Assembly: GCF_900114205.1 (NCBI RefSeq)
Contig: NZ_FOSH01000005.1
Location: 175,873-239,872 of the forward strand
Source of the DNA: Methylophaga sulfidovorans
GTDB lineage: Bacteria; Pseudomonadota; Gammaproteobacteria; Nitrosococcales; Methylophagaceae
Direction of reading: 5' to 3'
DNA: 64,000 nt
Both the position numbers and the translations under genes were made by a program. Below are positions 28,252 to 38,378 of this stretch, piece by piece; position 1 is the stretch's first letter; each line of letters begins with the position of its first letter. The notes under the pieces are model-generated. The model saw only the letters and a program-made list of their open reading frames with translations. It did no database searches and had not been told where the DNA came from.

Positions 28252-29792
28252 TGTGGATGTGTGAGATTAAACCGTTTGCCAGCAAGCATAATCAGTAATA
28301 ACACCGGCAATCCTATCAGGGCCGTCATCAGGAAAAAGTTTTCAAAGCCGATGGATTCGACCATAGAGCCTGAATAGCCACCGAACACTTTGGGGATTAA
28401 GGTCATCAATGAGCTGAAAATCGCATACTGTACTGCGGTAAAAGAGATATTGGTCAAACTCGACAAAAAGGCAATAAAGGCTGCATTAGCCAGACCGCCT
28501 GAAAGATTATCGGCGGTAATGACAACATACAGCATAGTAATATCGTGACCGCTTTGCACTAGCACCATAAATAACAGATTAGTAATGGCAGATAACACCG
28601 CGCCCAGCATCAATATCGGCATCACGCCATAACGCAAAACCAATATACCGCCGTAGAAAGCACCGAAGATGGTCATAAACACACCAAAAGTTTTTACCAC
28701 AGTGGCAATTTCAGTTTTGGTAAAACCCAGGCTTTGATAAAGCGGATTTGCCACCACCCCAAGCACAATATCTGAAATCCTATACAAGCCAACCAAAGCT
28801 AGCAATAACCAGGCTAAAGACCAGCCATAGCGGGTAAAGAAGTCCTGAATAGGCGCAATGTAACTATGAGTGACACTTTGTTTATCGATGAACTTTATTT
28901 GTGTCATCAGCATAGCAACCAAAGCTGCAGCAAAACCGGCAAATACCAGCCTGATTAATTCAATAGAAACTGACACCAACTGAGTATTACTGAGAAAAAC
29001 ACCCAGTTTTTGTTTCGCCTGCTCCGTTAAATCTGCTGTCAGTGCAAAGCTACAGATAAAGGCACTCACCGCCAGTAAAAAAGTAATAAAAAATCGCACA
29101 TGATGACGGCGGTTAATTAATGCTGACTCTTGTTGTTGCTTGGGCTCATCAATGATTAAGGTAGTTAGAATGCCAAACAAAAATAAACTTGCCATGCTCC
29201 AGTAGGTTATCTGCCAGGCTCCATAATTATAATGGTCCATGCTGGTGCCAAAATAGCTGGCCAGAAATAAGGCCCCGCCACCCGCCACTAACATGCCAAT
29301 TCGATAACCAGCAATATAACTGGCCGACATCATCGCTTGTAGTTCAGCATTCGCTGACTCGATACGATATGCATCAGTCACAATATCCAAGGTGGCAGAA
29401 GAAAAGCCCAGACAAACAGCTGCAGCGCCCATCCAGACCAGTGAATTTTGAGCAGGGTCCACCATCGCCATAAAAATAATGGAGCCCATCACCATACATT
29501 GCGCTAATAATAGCCAGGCACGACGACGGCCAAGTAGACGGGTTAATAGTGGTAAAGGCATCACATCCACCAGCGGTGCCCAAACGAATTTAAATGAGTA
29601 ACCCAGCGCTGCCCAGCTGAAATAAGTGATTTCACTTTTTGCGATGCCGACTTCGCCAAGCCATAAACTTAATGTAGAAAAAATCAGTAATAACGGCAGA
29701 CCGGCCATGATGCCAAACACAAGCATTGTCAGCACCCTCGGGTGCATAAATGCTTGTAAACTCTCATGCCATGAACGTAGTCGTGCTATCAA
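28248..29792 (-). CDS. ampG: AmpG-like muropeptide MFS transporter
   Basis: AmpG imports anhydromuropeptides released from peptidoglycan for recycling. The 514-residue protein has twelve to fourteen membrane segments. FGIMAGLPLLLIFSTLSLWL, YSFKFVWAPLVD, LGRRRAWLL and SSATLDIVTDAYRIE follow the AmpG pattern. The start is uncertain: TTG 29792 leaves an N-terminal tail like that of E. coli AmpG but lacks a clear ribosome binding site, and ATG 29747 is an alternative. It may also carry another peptide or acetyl-CoA-like substrate, as the PAT family is broad. Confidence 0.85.
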   Translation of the reverse strand: MIARLRSWHESLQAFMHPRVLTMLVFGIMAGLPLLLIFSTLSLWLGEVGIAKSEITYFSWAALGYSFKFVWAPLVDVMPLPLLTRLLGRRRAWLLLAQCMVMGSIIFMAMVDPAQNSLVWMGAAAVCLGFSSATLDIVTDAYRIESANAELQAMMSASYIAGYRIGMLVAGGGALFLASYFGTSMDHYNYGAWQITYWSMASLFLFGILTTLIIDEPKQQQESALINRRHHVRFFITFLLAVSAFICSFALTADLTEQAKQKLGVFLSNTQLVSVSIELIRLVFAGFAAALVAMLMTQIKFIDKQSVTHSYIAPIQDFFTRYGWSLAWLLLALVGLYRISDIVLGVVANPLYQSLGFTKTEIATVVKTFGVFMTIFGAFYGGILVLRYGVMPILMLGAVLSAITNLLFMVLVQSGHDITMLYVVITADNLSGGLANAAFIAFLSSLTNISFTAVQYAIFSSLMTLIPKVFGGYSGSMVESIGFENFFLMTALIGLPVLLLIMLAGKRFNLTHPQ

Positions 29793-29956
29793 AATCGGTC
29801 TCAGATCGCGTTGAATCAGCTAAAGTAACATTGAAGTATATCTGGTTCCACTTTTGTTCATCGGGATGCAGACAGCTAGAAAAAATTGCTGATCTTCATA
29901 CAGTCAACGATAATGAGAAAATTACGAGAATAGACTTCTGATATCCTTAATACCTC

Positions 29957-31045
29957 ATGGCTAAGCAACGCAAAATAATTCACGTTGATATGGATGCTTT
30001 TTTTGCTTCTGTTGAACAACGTGATCATCCAGAATACAAAGGCAAACCGTTAATTGTCGGCGGCCAGCCTAACAGCCGGGGCGTTGTTGCAGCCTGTAGT
30101 TATGAAGCCAGAAAGTATGGCATTCATTCGGCTATGCCCTGCTCACGAGCCTATCGCTTATGCTCTCATGCTCTGTTTGTGCCACCACGCTTTGACGCTT
30201 ATCGTGAAGTTTCCGAGCAAATTCGCGACATTTTCTGGCGTTATGCCTCTGAAGTTGAACCTTTATCACTCGACGAAGCCTACCTGGATGTGACCTATAC
30301 CGAGGCCTTTAACGGTTCCGCAACATTGATTGCCAAAGCCATCAAACAAGATATCCTGGACGAAACCAACCTAACTGCTTCAGCGGGTGTGTCGTACAAT
30401 AAATTTCTCGCCAAAATTGCCTCTGATATGGACAAACCTAACGGTCTTTATGTCATCAGACCCGAACAAGGCGAAGCCTTTGTCGCCGAGCTTCCAGTAG
30501 GTAAATTTCATGGCGTTGGTCCAGCCACAGAAACCAAAATGCATAATCTCGGTATCCATACCGGTAAGGACTTGCGTGAGAAATCATTAACAGAACTGAC
30601 TGAGCGTTTTGGCAAAGCAGGTCAGTATTACTACAATATCGCCCGAGCCATCGACGAACGCCCCGTTCGTAGCCAGCGTATCCGTAAATCACTGGGCAAA
30701 GAAACTACCTTTGCTGAAGACATCCACTCTATTGCTGAATTAATTGCCAAGCTGCTTGATCTGGGAGAACGCGTCTTTGAGAGCCTGGACAAACAAAATC
30801 TGAAAGCACGTACCGTCACCGTCAAAGTCAAATATGCTGATTTCCAACAAGTCACCCGGGCACACAGCGCCGAGCACATCATTAAACTGACTGACTTAAA
30901 AAAGATTATTCCATTGTTGCTGGAAAAAACAGAGGCGGGTCATAAACCAGTGAGGCTTGTCGGATTAAGTATGAGTGGCTTTGATTTACCCGTGACAGAA
31001 ATTATTCAACCACAGTTGGACTTAAGCTTAAATGATGATTTTTAA
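29957..31045 (+). CDS. dinB: DNA polymerase IV
   Basis: DinB is the Y-family translesion polymerase. The 362-residue protein opens IIHVDMDAFFASVEQRD with the first metal aspartate and has the second metal pair in SLDEAYLDVT (about 105-114). The thumb and little-finger domains fill the rest and TASAGVSYNKFLAKIASD is intact. The far C-terminus (LDLSLNDDF) could be a clamp-binding peptide. A LexA box was looked for in the 164-base gap upstream and not found, so SOS control is not supported by the sequence. Confidence 0.97.
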   Translation: MAKQRKIIHVDMDAFFASVEQRDHPEYKGKPLIVGGQPNSRGVVAACSYEARKYGIHSAMPCSRAYRLCSHALFVPPRFDAYREVSEQIRDIFWRYASEVEPLSLDEAYLDVTYTEAFNGSATLIAKAIKQDILDETNLTASAGVSYNKFLAKIASDMDKPNGLYVIRPEQGEAFVAELPVGKFHGVGPATETKMHNLGIHTGKDLREKSLTELTERFGKAGQYYYNIARAIDERPVRSQRIRKSLGKETTFAEDIHSIAELIAKLLDLGERVFESLDKQNLKARTVTVKVKYADFQQVTRAHSAEHIIKLTDLKKIIPLLLEKTEAGHKPVRLVGLSMSGFDLPVTEIIQPQLDLSLNDDF

Positions 31046-31144
31046 AAATAAACCGATGATATAGCTTGGTTTGAAGGAAGAACCCTGTATGAACATATTA
31101 TTAACATTAAGCTTCCCCCCTCAATCCAAACAATATCAATGTTA

Positions 31145-31492
31145 TTAAAAAGCTGACTTAAGACGACTTTTCAGAATTTTATAACGGCTAAATGCACATT
31201 TCACAAAGTTACCATCTCTATGTTTAAAGCGTTTTTTCAAAGCTTTTTTAACTTCCCATGTGCCTTTATAACCATTGGGGAATACAACTAAGTCGCCGGC
31301 TTTAAATGTGGTTGCAGGTCCACCATCAGCAGGTGTCATCACACATTCACCTTCGACAATTAATGCCACTTCAGTGGTCACGAATGACCAGGGAAATACG
31401 GAGACTTCTTTTTCCCATGTTGGCCAATGGGCAACTCCCAATTGTTTTAATTGTGCTTCGCTGGGATTGCTGTCCACGGTAATGTTTTTCAT
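31145..31492 (-). CDS. Cupin domain protein
   Basis: The start is ATG 31492 after AGGAATTC, although the frame is open to 31540. The 115-residue protein is a single small cupin of the ureidoglycine-aminohydrolase-like type (DUF861): WPTWEKEVSVFPWSF, LIVEGECVMTPADGG and FKAGDLVVFPNGYKGTWEV form the usual short barrel. A basic tail of about 30 residues after TWEV is longer than in most relatives I know. Substrate and function are unknown. It converges with dinB. Confidence 0.8.
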   Translation of the reverse strand: MKNITVDSNPSEAQLKQLGVAHWPTWEKEVSVFPWSFVTTEVALIVEGECVMTPADGGPATTFKAGDLVVFPNGYKGTWEVKKALKKRFKHRDGNFVKCAFSRYKILKSRLKSAF

Positions 31493-31669
31493 TTGAATTC
31501 CTATATGTAAATTTGCCCACAACCCGTTATGTTTCGGCATGAGCTGAGAATTGAAGACCGTGTATTCTGCCTGTCTTTCAGCAATAAACCGAATTTACCG
31601 TTCACTTTCGATGTCAGAGCGAGGCATATTTGCCATAATGCCTCTTTGCTTTAATCACTGAATTTATTT

Positions 31670-33796
31670 ATGCAGACTGAAGGACAACCCGCACTGGACG
31701 TGCTACAGGACATCTTTGGTTACGATGCCTTTCGACATAATCAACAGGATATCGTTGAGCACCTTATCCATGGTGGTGATGCTCTGGTATTGATGCCGAC
31801 CGGCGGCGGTAAATCACTTTGTTATCAGATTCCGGCACTTATCCGGCCAGGCACCGGCATTGTGGTTTCACCTTTAATTGCCCTGATGCAGGATCAGGTG
31901 ATGGCATTAAACGAATTGGGTGTGAAAGCGGCTTTTCTGAATTCAAGTCTTTCAGCAAATGAAGCCCGTACGGTCGAGCAAGAACTTGAAGCTGGACTGA
32001 TTGATGTATTGTATATCGCCCCAGAACGCTTACTGAACGAGCGTACATTATCGCTGCTGAGCCGTGTCAGTATTTCCTTATTTGCGATAGATGAAGCGCA
32101 TTGCGTGTCACAGTGGGGACACGACTTTCGCCCTGAATACCAACAACTTCGTTTACTTCATGAACGTTTTCCTAATGTGCCTCGTGTCGCCCTGACGGCC
32201 ACAGCGGACAAACGCACCCGTCAGGAAATCATTGAACAGCTCAATCTGCAGCAAGCTAATGTCTATCTGAATAGTTTTGACAGACATAATATTTTTTATG
32301 CCATTACAGAAGCGACGCAAGCCAAACAACAGCTTTGGCAATTTATTCAGGAACATCACGCCAACGATGCCGGTATTGTTTATTGCCTGTCTCGCAAAAA
32401 AGTAGAAGCCATTGCCGAGTGGCTTCAGGAACAAGGTCAGGTTGCCCTGCCTTATCATGCTGGATTATCCAATGAGATCAGGGCTAAACATCAACAGCGC
32501 TTTTTACGCGAAGAAGGTGTGATCATTGTCGCCACCATCGCCTTTGGTATGGGTATTGATAAACCTGATGTGCGATTTGTCGCTCACCTGAATTTGCCGA
32601 AAAATATTGAAGCTTATTATCAGGAAACCGGCCGCGCGGGACGCGATGGTTTACCGGCCAATGCCTGGATGGCCTATGGCCTGCAGGATGTCATTACCCT
32701 GCGACAGTTTATGCAGGACTCTAATGCGCCCGATATGATCAAACGGGTTGAGCAGCATAAATTGGATGCCATGCTCGGCTTATGTGAACTCATCACCTGT
32801 CGTCGTCAGGCCATACTGGCCTATTTTGACGAAGAAGCTCCTGAAAAATGCGGCCAATGCGATAACTGCCAAACACCACCAGAAAGCTTTGATGCGACAG
32901 AAATGGCGCAAAAAGCCCTATCCTGTGTTTACCGTACCGAGCAACGTTTCGGGGTGAATTATTTAATCGATGTGTTACTTGGCAGTGACGACGAACGTAT
33001 TAAACACAATCAGCATGATAAGTTAAGCACCTACGGCATTGGCGCTGAACTGAACGCGACTCAATGGCGTGGAATCTTCCGCCAGTTAATCGCCACGGGT
33101 TACCTCGATATTGATATTCAACGTTATGGCGCATTACGTCTGACGGAAAAATGTCGGCCCGTATTACGTGGTGAACAGACGTTGTATTTAAGAAAACAAT
33201 CACCCAAAAAATCCGCGACTAAAGCCAGTAAAAAACAAACAGCCGTTCGTCCTCAAGATCAACGACTCTGGGAAGCGTTACGCCAATTACGCTCTGATAT
33301 TGCCAAACAACATGGTGTGCCGCCTTATGTTATTTTTCATGATGCGACTTTATTGGAAATGTGTCGTTACCGCCCTGCAGATATGTCTGCGATGCAGCGA
33401 ATTTCCGGGGTGGGCGAGCAGAAACTCAACCATTACGGTCATGCCTTTTTAGAGGTGATTAAACAACATCCTTTATCTGATTTACTCAATAACGGTCTGA
33501 GCGATACCATTAATGACACGCTGTTATTACTCGAAAAAGGACATGGCATAGACAATATTGCCAAGCAGCGTGATTTAAAACTCAGTACGGTTTATAGCCA
33601 CCTGGCTGAAGGCATCAATGCCGGATTGCTGGATGTTAAAGATGTATTAGATCTGGAAGATGCCGAACTCAATACGATTATGCTTACCATTGAATCTTTA
33701 GGAGACGAATCACAGAGCCTGAAAGCGATTTATCAGGCGCTGGATGAAGCTTATGATTATGGTGTGATTCGTTGTGTACTTGCCTCAATGTATTAA
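31670..33796 (+). CDS. recQ: ATP-dependent DNA helicase RecQ
   Basis: RecQ is a 3'-5' helicase for recombination and fork repair. The 708-residue protein has the Walker [12 protein letters not shown] (about 43-53), the DEAH box [26 protein letters not shown], the zinc cysteines CGQCDNC, a winged helix and an HRDC domain (about 520-600). A further 100 residues beyond the length of E. coli RecQ contain a helix-turn-helix of the RecQ-associated type ([20 protein letters not shown]). The ATG lacks a strong ribosome binding site. Confidence 0.96.
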   Translation: MQTEGQPALDVLQDIFGYDAFRHNQQDIVEHLIHGGDALVLMPTGGGKSLCYQIPALIRPGTGIVVSPLIALMQDQVMALNELGVKAAFLNSSLSANEARTVEQELEAGLIDVLYIAPERLLNERTLSLLSRVSISLFAIDEAHCVSQWGHDFRPEYQQLRLLHERFPNVPRVALTATADKRTRQEIIEQLNLQQANVYLNSFDRHNIFYAITEATQAKQQLWQFIQEHHANDAGIVYCLSRKKVEAIAEWLQEQGQVALPYHAGLSNEIRAKHQQRFLREEGVIIVATIAFGMGIDKPDVRFVAHLNLPKNIEAYYQETGRAGRDGLPANAWMAYGLQDVITLRQFMQDSNAPDMIKRVEQHKLDAMLGLCELITCRRQAILAYFDEEAPEKCGQCDNCQTPPESFDATEMAQKALSCVYRTEQRFGVNYLIDVLLGSDDERIKHNQHDKLSTYGIGAELNATQWRGIFRQLIATGYLDIDIQRYGALRLTEKCRPVLRGEQTLYLRKQSPKKSATKASKKQTAVRPQDQRLWEALRQLRSDIAKQHGVPPYVIFHDATLLEMCRYRPADMSAMQRISGVGEQKLNHYGHAFLEVIKQHPLSDLLNNGLSDTINDTLLLLEKGHGIDNIAKQRDLKLSTVYSHLAEGINAGLLDVKDVLDLEDAELNTIMLTIESLGDESQSLKAIYQALDEAYDYGVIRCVLASMY

Positions 33797-33809
33797 TAAC
33801 AGATTATTT

Positions 33810-33986
33810 TCAGACTTTATCTGACTGCACTTGCTGTAATTGCTTCAATATCGCCTCTGCTTCCTGAGTCAATGAAGCAAACAGTCGTATATCGCCATTA
33901 CGCTGTGCATGTAATGCCTGTTCACGCTTTCGTGCTAACTGCTTTTTTAACTTTTTCTCTGGATCGGACTTAAAGAATGACCACAT
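33810..33986 (-). CDS. Small DUF6435-type protein
   Basis: A 58-residue frame runs from ATG 33986 to TGA 33810. It begins MWSFFKSDPEKKLKKQLARK and continues HAQRNGDIRLFA and QEAEAILKQL. The FKSDPxKKLxKQ start and QRNGDI core match small proteins I know as DUF6435, of unknown function. The whole is charged and helical. GGAGAG lies eight bases before the ATG, inside a hairpin. It lies just after xthA on the same strand and is probably cotranscribed with it. Confidence 0.8.
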   Translation of the reverse strand: MWSFFKSDPEKKLKKQLARKREQALHAQRNGDIRLFASLTQEAEAILKQLQQVQSDKV

Positions 33987-34027
33987 ACATAACTCTCCGA
34001 TAGCTTGGATAAGTCAGAGAGTTATGT
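33987..34027 (-). promoter_or_regulatory. Hairpin covering the ribosome binding site of the DUF6435-type gene
   Basis: Perfect 11-base arms acataactctc (33987-33997) and gagagttatgt (34017-34027) are separated by 19 bases. In the minus-strand transcript the 3' arm contains the GGAGAG Shine-Dalgarno sequence and ends right at the ATG. The stem would hide the site, and the 5' arm starts 18 bases past the xthA stop. There is no T-run, so a simple terminator is unlikely. Confidence 0.65.
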
Positions 34028-34044
34028 AGCGATAAAGTTCGTTT

Positions 34045-34824
34045 TTATTTTGGCAGCTCGTAGTCATAATCAATAATGAGCGGCGCATGATCAGAAAAAG
34101 ATTCCTCACGATAGATTTCTGTCGCTTTGACCTTGCCTTTCATACCCGGCGTTAAGATATGGTAATCAATACGCCATCCGACATTATTCGCTCTGGCCTG
34201 ACCGCGGTTTGACCACCAGGTGTATTGGTGTTCTTCCTGTGGTAACTCACGGAAGGCATCGATAAAGCCCATTTCATCAAACAGTTTATCCAACCAGGCA
34301 CGTTCTTCAGGCAGGAAGCCTGAATTTTTCAGATTGCCTTTCCAGTTACGAATATCTTCATTTTTATGCGCGATATTCCAATCACCACATATCAAGACAT
34401 CACGGCCTGAGTCTTTCATTTCCTGCATTTTTATTTCGAAAAAGTCCATGCAACGATACTTAACCAGTTGGCGTTCTTCTTTTGCCGATCCTGATGGCAT
34501 ATACAAAGAAATCACGCTTAAATTACCAAAGCGGGCCTCGATATAACGCCCTTCCGCATCGAACTCCTCATTCCCCATGCCAACAATGACTTCATCGGGC
34601 TCTGCTTTGCAATACAGCGCGACGCCGCTATAGCCCTTTTTCTCAGCATCATGGTAATAACAGTGATATCCTTGCGGCCTGAAAATATCATCTTCGAGTT
34701 GATGAACTTGGGCTTTGGTCTCCTGAATACAGACAACATCTGCATTTTGTTTGGGTAACCAGTCGAAAAAACCTTTACGGGCGGCGGCTCGAATACCGTT
34801 CACATTGGCTGTGATTATGCGCAT
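34045..34824 (-). CDS. xthA: Exodeoxyribonuclease III
   Basis: The enzyme is the main AP endonuclease and 3'-phosphatase of base excision repair. The 259-residue protein has the family order: MRIITANVNGIRAAARKG, the metal-site VCIQETKAQ (glutamate at about residue 35), GYSGVALYCK, CGDWNIAHKNEDI with the catalytic DxN, and FSDHAPLIIDYDY with the terminal DH pair. Length is close to E. coli XthA (268). It diverges from rpsT. Confidence 0.95.
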   Translation of the reverse strand: MRIITANVNGIRAAARKGFFDWLPKQNADVVCIQETKAQVHQLEDDIFRPQGYHCYYHDAEKKGYSGVALYCKAEPDEVIVGMGNEEFDAEGRYIEARFGNLSVISLYMPSGSAKEERQLVKYRCMDFFEIKMQEMKDSGRDVLICGDWNIAHKNEDIRNWKGNLKNSGFLPEERAWLDKLFDEMGFIDAFRELPQEEHQYTWWSNRGQARANNVGWRIDYHILTPGMKGKVKATEIYREESFSDHAPLIIDYDYELPK

Positions 34825-34859
34825 GGGTCATCCTATTGAAAAATAATCACATAATACCA

Positions 34860-34888
34860 TTTACAAATCAGAATAAAATCCGGATAAT
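34860..34888 (+). promoter_or_regulatory. Sigma-70 promoter for rpsT
   Basis: TTTACA at 34860-34865 and GATAAT at 34883-34888 are 17 bases apart, each five of six to consensus. Transcription would begin near 34895, giving a leader of about 60 bases. Confidence 0.7.
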
Positions 34889-34897
34889 GTCGGGCTC

Positions 34898-34928
34898 ATC
34901 TGTAAATACAGATAGCTAGGTTTAGCTA
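34898..34928 (+). promoter_or_regulatory. Structured leader of rpsT
   Basis: The leader contains a 7-base-arm hairpin atctgta-aa-tacagat (34898-34913) followed by two copies of the palindrome TAGCTA (34913-34918 and 34923-34928). S20 represses its own translation in E. coli, so this structure is a candidate for that control. The link is inferred. Confidence 0.4.
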
Positions 34929-34957
34929 CAGATAAATGAATTTTTAGGAGAAGCACT

Positions 34958-35218
34958 TTGGCAAATTCGGCACAAGCAAGAAAACGCGCGCGTCAAGCAG
35001 AAGTACACCGTCAGCGTAACGCCAGCCAACGTTCAGCGATGCGTACAACGATTAAAGCACTGAGAAAAGCAATCGCAGCTGGTGATAAAGAACAAGCTGT
35101 TGCTGCTTTCAAAGTTGCAGCGCCTGCATTAGATCGTATGGCGGGTAAAGGCATTATTCATAAGAATACTGCTGCTCGTGGTAAAAGCCGCTTGAACAAC
35201 GCTGTTCGCGCAATGTAA
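34958..35218 (+). CDS. rpsT: 30S ribosomal protein S20
   Basis: The 86-residue basic protein ([20 protein letters not shown] start, [15 protein letters not shown] near the end) is S20 of the small subunit body. Translation starts at TTG with TTAGGAGAAG in front. E. coli rpsT also uses TTG, where the weak start takes part in autoregulation. A promoter and structured leader precede it and a strong terminator follows. Confidence 0.98.
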   Translation: MANSAQARKRARQAEVHRQRNASQRSAMRTTIKALRKAIAAGDKEQAVAAFKVAAPALDRMAGKGIIHKNTAARGKSRLNNAVRAM

Positions 35219-35237
35219 TTTAAAGTTTCGACTTTAT

Positions 35238-35267
35238 AAAAAAACCGACGTAATGTCGGTTTTTTTA
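35238..35267. terminator. Bidirectional terminator between rpsT and proB
   Basis: Arms aaaccgac and gtcggttt around GTAAT are flanked by A-runs and T7. The two genes converge. Confidence 0.92.
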
Positions 35268-35295
35268 TGTCTGTCATTTTTGTTTTGGTATTTAT

Positions 35296-36426
35296 TTAAC
35301 TGGTTAATACCAGGTTATCGCGATGTATTAATTCGGGCTCGCCAACATAACCCAAGATAGATTCAATTTCACTGCTAGACTTACCTTTAATCAGATGCGC
35401 CTCGTCAGCATTATAGTTCGCTAAGCCCCTGGCGACTTCTTTACCATTTACGTCACGACAAATAACGAGTTCGCCACGGGTAAACTTGCCTTCCACATGC
35501 GTTACCCCAACAGGTAACAGACTCCGTCCCTGCTCTCTTAACACAGCCACAGCGCCATCATCCAGAACCAACTGCCCTTTAGCAATTAAGTGGCCTACCA
35601 GCCATTGTTGTCGGGCTGTAATCGGTTTATTGTCAGGCCACAGTAATGTGCCCACGCCATGGCCTGCAGCCAGATGACGCAGATTGTCAGGGTGTTTACC
35701 AGATAAGATAACAGTGTAGGCACCTGAACGTGCTGCACGACGCGCAGCTAATAATTTGGTGGTCATACCGCCACGGCCTAACTCACCTTTACTATCACCA
35801 GCCATTTGATCAAGTGCCGCATTACTGGCAGCTGATGCCGCAATCATACGAGCGTTAGGATTGCTTCTGGGATCGGAGTCAAATAAACCATCCTGATCCG
35901 TCAGAATAACCAGCACATCGGCTTCAACAAGATTGGCCGTCATCGCAGCTAAGGTATCGTTATCACCAAAGCGAATTTCTTCTGTAGCAATGGTATCGTT
36001 CTCATTCACCACCGGCAGAATATCTAATTCTAGTAGCGTTTGTAGCGCACTGCGTGCATTAAGATGACGGCCGCGGTCCGATAAATCAGAGTGAGTGAGT
36101 AGAATTTGTGCTGTGTGAATACCGTGCTTACCGCATTCTGTCGCATAAGCATTGACCAATTCCATCTGACCGACACTGGCAGCTGCTTGCAGACGATGAA
36201 TTTCGTGTGGACGTCTTTTCCAACCCAACTTCTGCATGCCTGCAGCAACAGAGCCAGACGTGACTAATACGACTTCTTTTCCCTGACTTCGTAGCTCGGC
36301 AATTTCCGCACTCAACCAACGAATGCGATCCGCATCCAACCCCTCACCAATACGGGTTAATAAAGCACTGCCAATTTTGATAACCCAGCGCTTGGTATTC
36401 AATAATTGCTGATGTGGTTCTGTCAC
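35296..36426 (-). CDS. proB: Glutamate 5-kinase
   Basis: ProB phosphorylates glutamate in the first step of proline synthesis and is feedback-inhibited by proline. The 376-residue protein has the amino-acid kinase domain (about 10-260, with WVIKIGSALLT, VTSGSVAAGMQKLGW and GTGGMTTK-like GRGGMTTKLLAA) and a C-terminal PUA domain (about 280-370). It is six bases downstream of obgE. The proA partner is not in the window. Confidence 0.97.
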   Translation of the reverse strand: MTEPHQQLLNTKRWVIKIGSALLTRIGEGLDADRIRWLSAEIAELRSQGKEVVLVTSGSVAAGMQKLGWKRRPHEIHRLQAAASVGQMELVNAYATECGKHGIHTAQILLTHSDLSDRGRHLNARSALQTLLELDILPVVNENDTIATEEIRFGDNDTLAAMTANLVEADVLVILTDQDGLFDSDPRSNPNARMIAASAASNAALDQMAGDSKGELGRGGMTTKLLAARRAARSGAYTVILSGKHPDNLRHLAAGHGVGTLLWPDNKPITARQQWLVGHLIAKGQLVLDDGAVAVLREQGRSLLPVGVTHVEGKFTRGELVICRDVNGKEVARGLANYNADEAHLIKGKSSSEIESILGYVGEPELIHRDNLVLTS

Positions 36427-36432
36427 TGAGGT

Positions 36433-37512
<1,080 letters not shown>

Positions 37513-37526
37513 TTAATCTCATGTTC

Positions 37527-37556
37527 TTTCTGGCTATAAAACTTATATGCCAGAAA
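37527..37556. repeat. Inverted repeat between rpmA terminator and obgE
   Basis: Arms tttctggc (37527-37534) and gccagaaa (37549-37556) enclose a 14-base A/T-rich loop just upstream of the obgE start. It could be a regulator site or part of the obgE leader. No family motif was recognised. Confidence 0.45.
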
Positions 37557-37557
37557 C

Positions 37558-37582
37558 AAAAAACCCCGCATCAGCGGGGCTT
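37558..37582 (-). terminator. Terminator after rpmA
   Basis: CCCCGC and GCGGGG arms around a four-base loop are followed on the minus strand by a T-rich tract. It lies between rpmA and obgE, so obgE expression needs read-through or its own promoter. Confidence 0.85.
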
Positions 37583-37617
37583 TGTGCTGTTTGCCCCATA
37601 CGGGCTAGCAAATATTC

Positions 37618-37875
37618 TTAGTCAGCAACAACACTGACGAAAGTACGGTTTTGAGGACCTTTGGTCTCAAATAATACTTTACCTTCAGCTGTCGCAAATA
37701 AAGTATGGTCTTTACCAATACCTACGTTACGACCTGCATGGTAACGTGTACCACGCTGACGAACTAAAATGTTACCACCAGACACTAATTCACCACCGTA
37801 GCGTTTTACACCAAGGCGTTTAGACTCTGAATCACGTCCGTTACGAGTACTACCACCAGCTTTCTTGTGAGCCAT
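37618..37875 (-). CDS. rpmA: 50S ribosomal protein L27
   Basis: The 85-residue protein starts [20 protein letters not shown], the L27 N-terminus that reaches the peptidyl transferase centre, and includes [27 protein letters not shown] core ([16 protein letters not shown]). Length equals E. coli L27. It lies 23 bases after rplU. Confidence 0.98.
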   Translation of the reverse strand: MAHKKAGGSTRNGRDSESKRLGVKRYGGELVSGGNILVRQRGTRYHAGRNVGIGKDHTLFATAEGKVLFETKGPQNRTFVSVVAD

Positions 37876-37898
37876 TTCTTAAACCTCTTTTCCGATTC

Positions 37899-38210
37899 TT
37901 AGGCTGAGATGCCTGTGATTTCGATTTCAGTATATGCTTGACGATGACCCATCTGTTTTTGATGATGCTTACGGCGTTTGAATTTGACGATTTTCACTTT
38001 ATCGCCACGGCCGTTAGCTGCCACTTTCGCAGTCACTTTAGCGCCGTCAAGGTAAGGTGCACCGACTTTGATGTCTTCACCTTCGCCAACTAACAGAACT
38101 TTATCAAGCTCAACCGTATCACCGGCTTCAGCAGTCAATTTTTCAATGCGGAGCTTTTCGCCCTCTTTCACTCGGTATTGTTTACCGCCAGTCGCGACAA
38201 TAGCGTACAT
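37899..38210 (-). CDS. rplU: 50S ribosomal protein L21
   Basis: The 103-residue protein [20 protein letters not shown] equals E. coli L21 in length. I start at ATG 38210 with GGAGACAGCG in front. The frame is open for four more codons upstream without support. The [20 protein letters not shown] segment is the typical L21 RNA-binding end. It is the first gene of the rplU-rpmA-(obgE-proB) run and diverges from ispB. Confidence 0.98.
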   Translation of the reverse strand: MYAIVATGGKQYRVKEGEKLRIEKLTAEAGDTVELDKVLLVGEGEDIKVGAPYLDGAKVTAKVAANGRGDKVKIVKFKRRKHHQKQMGHRQAYTEIEITGISA

Positions 38211-38270
38211 CGCTGTCTCCAAAGTATAATAGTGTTAATGCGGGTTACCCCACAAAAGACCGGCAATTGT

Positions 38271-38291
38271 ATCTCCTTTCTTCAAGGAGAT
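38271..38291. promoter_or_regulatory. Hairpin in the rplU leader region
   Basis: Perfect 8-base arms atctcctt and aaggagat around a five-base loop lie about 60 bases upstream of rplU. On the minus strand it would form in the leader. It may affect ribosomal-protein expression, but no known leader motif was recognised. Confidence 0.45.
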
Positions 38292-38378
38292 CAAATTCAT
38301 ATTGAAATATTTGCGCAGTATTCTCGCTCATGAGAAAGTACGCGTTTAAATCACACATTATAGGCAGATTACGGTTCC

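Noticed and set aside
29793..29956. Possible LexA box upstream of dinB
   Set aside because: The nearest match, CTG-N9-CAG around the sequence ctgatcttcatacag, has the wrong spacing for a CTG-N10-CAG SOS box.
31089..31148. A 19-codon frame with a GAAGGAAG in front, between dinB and the cupin gene
   Set aside because: Very short, overlaps the end of the cupin gene, and its product has no recognisable feature. A chance frame is more likely.
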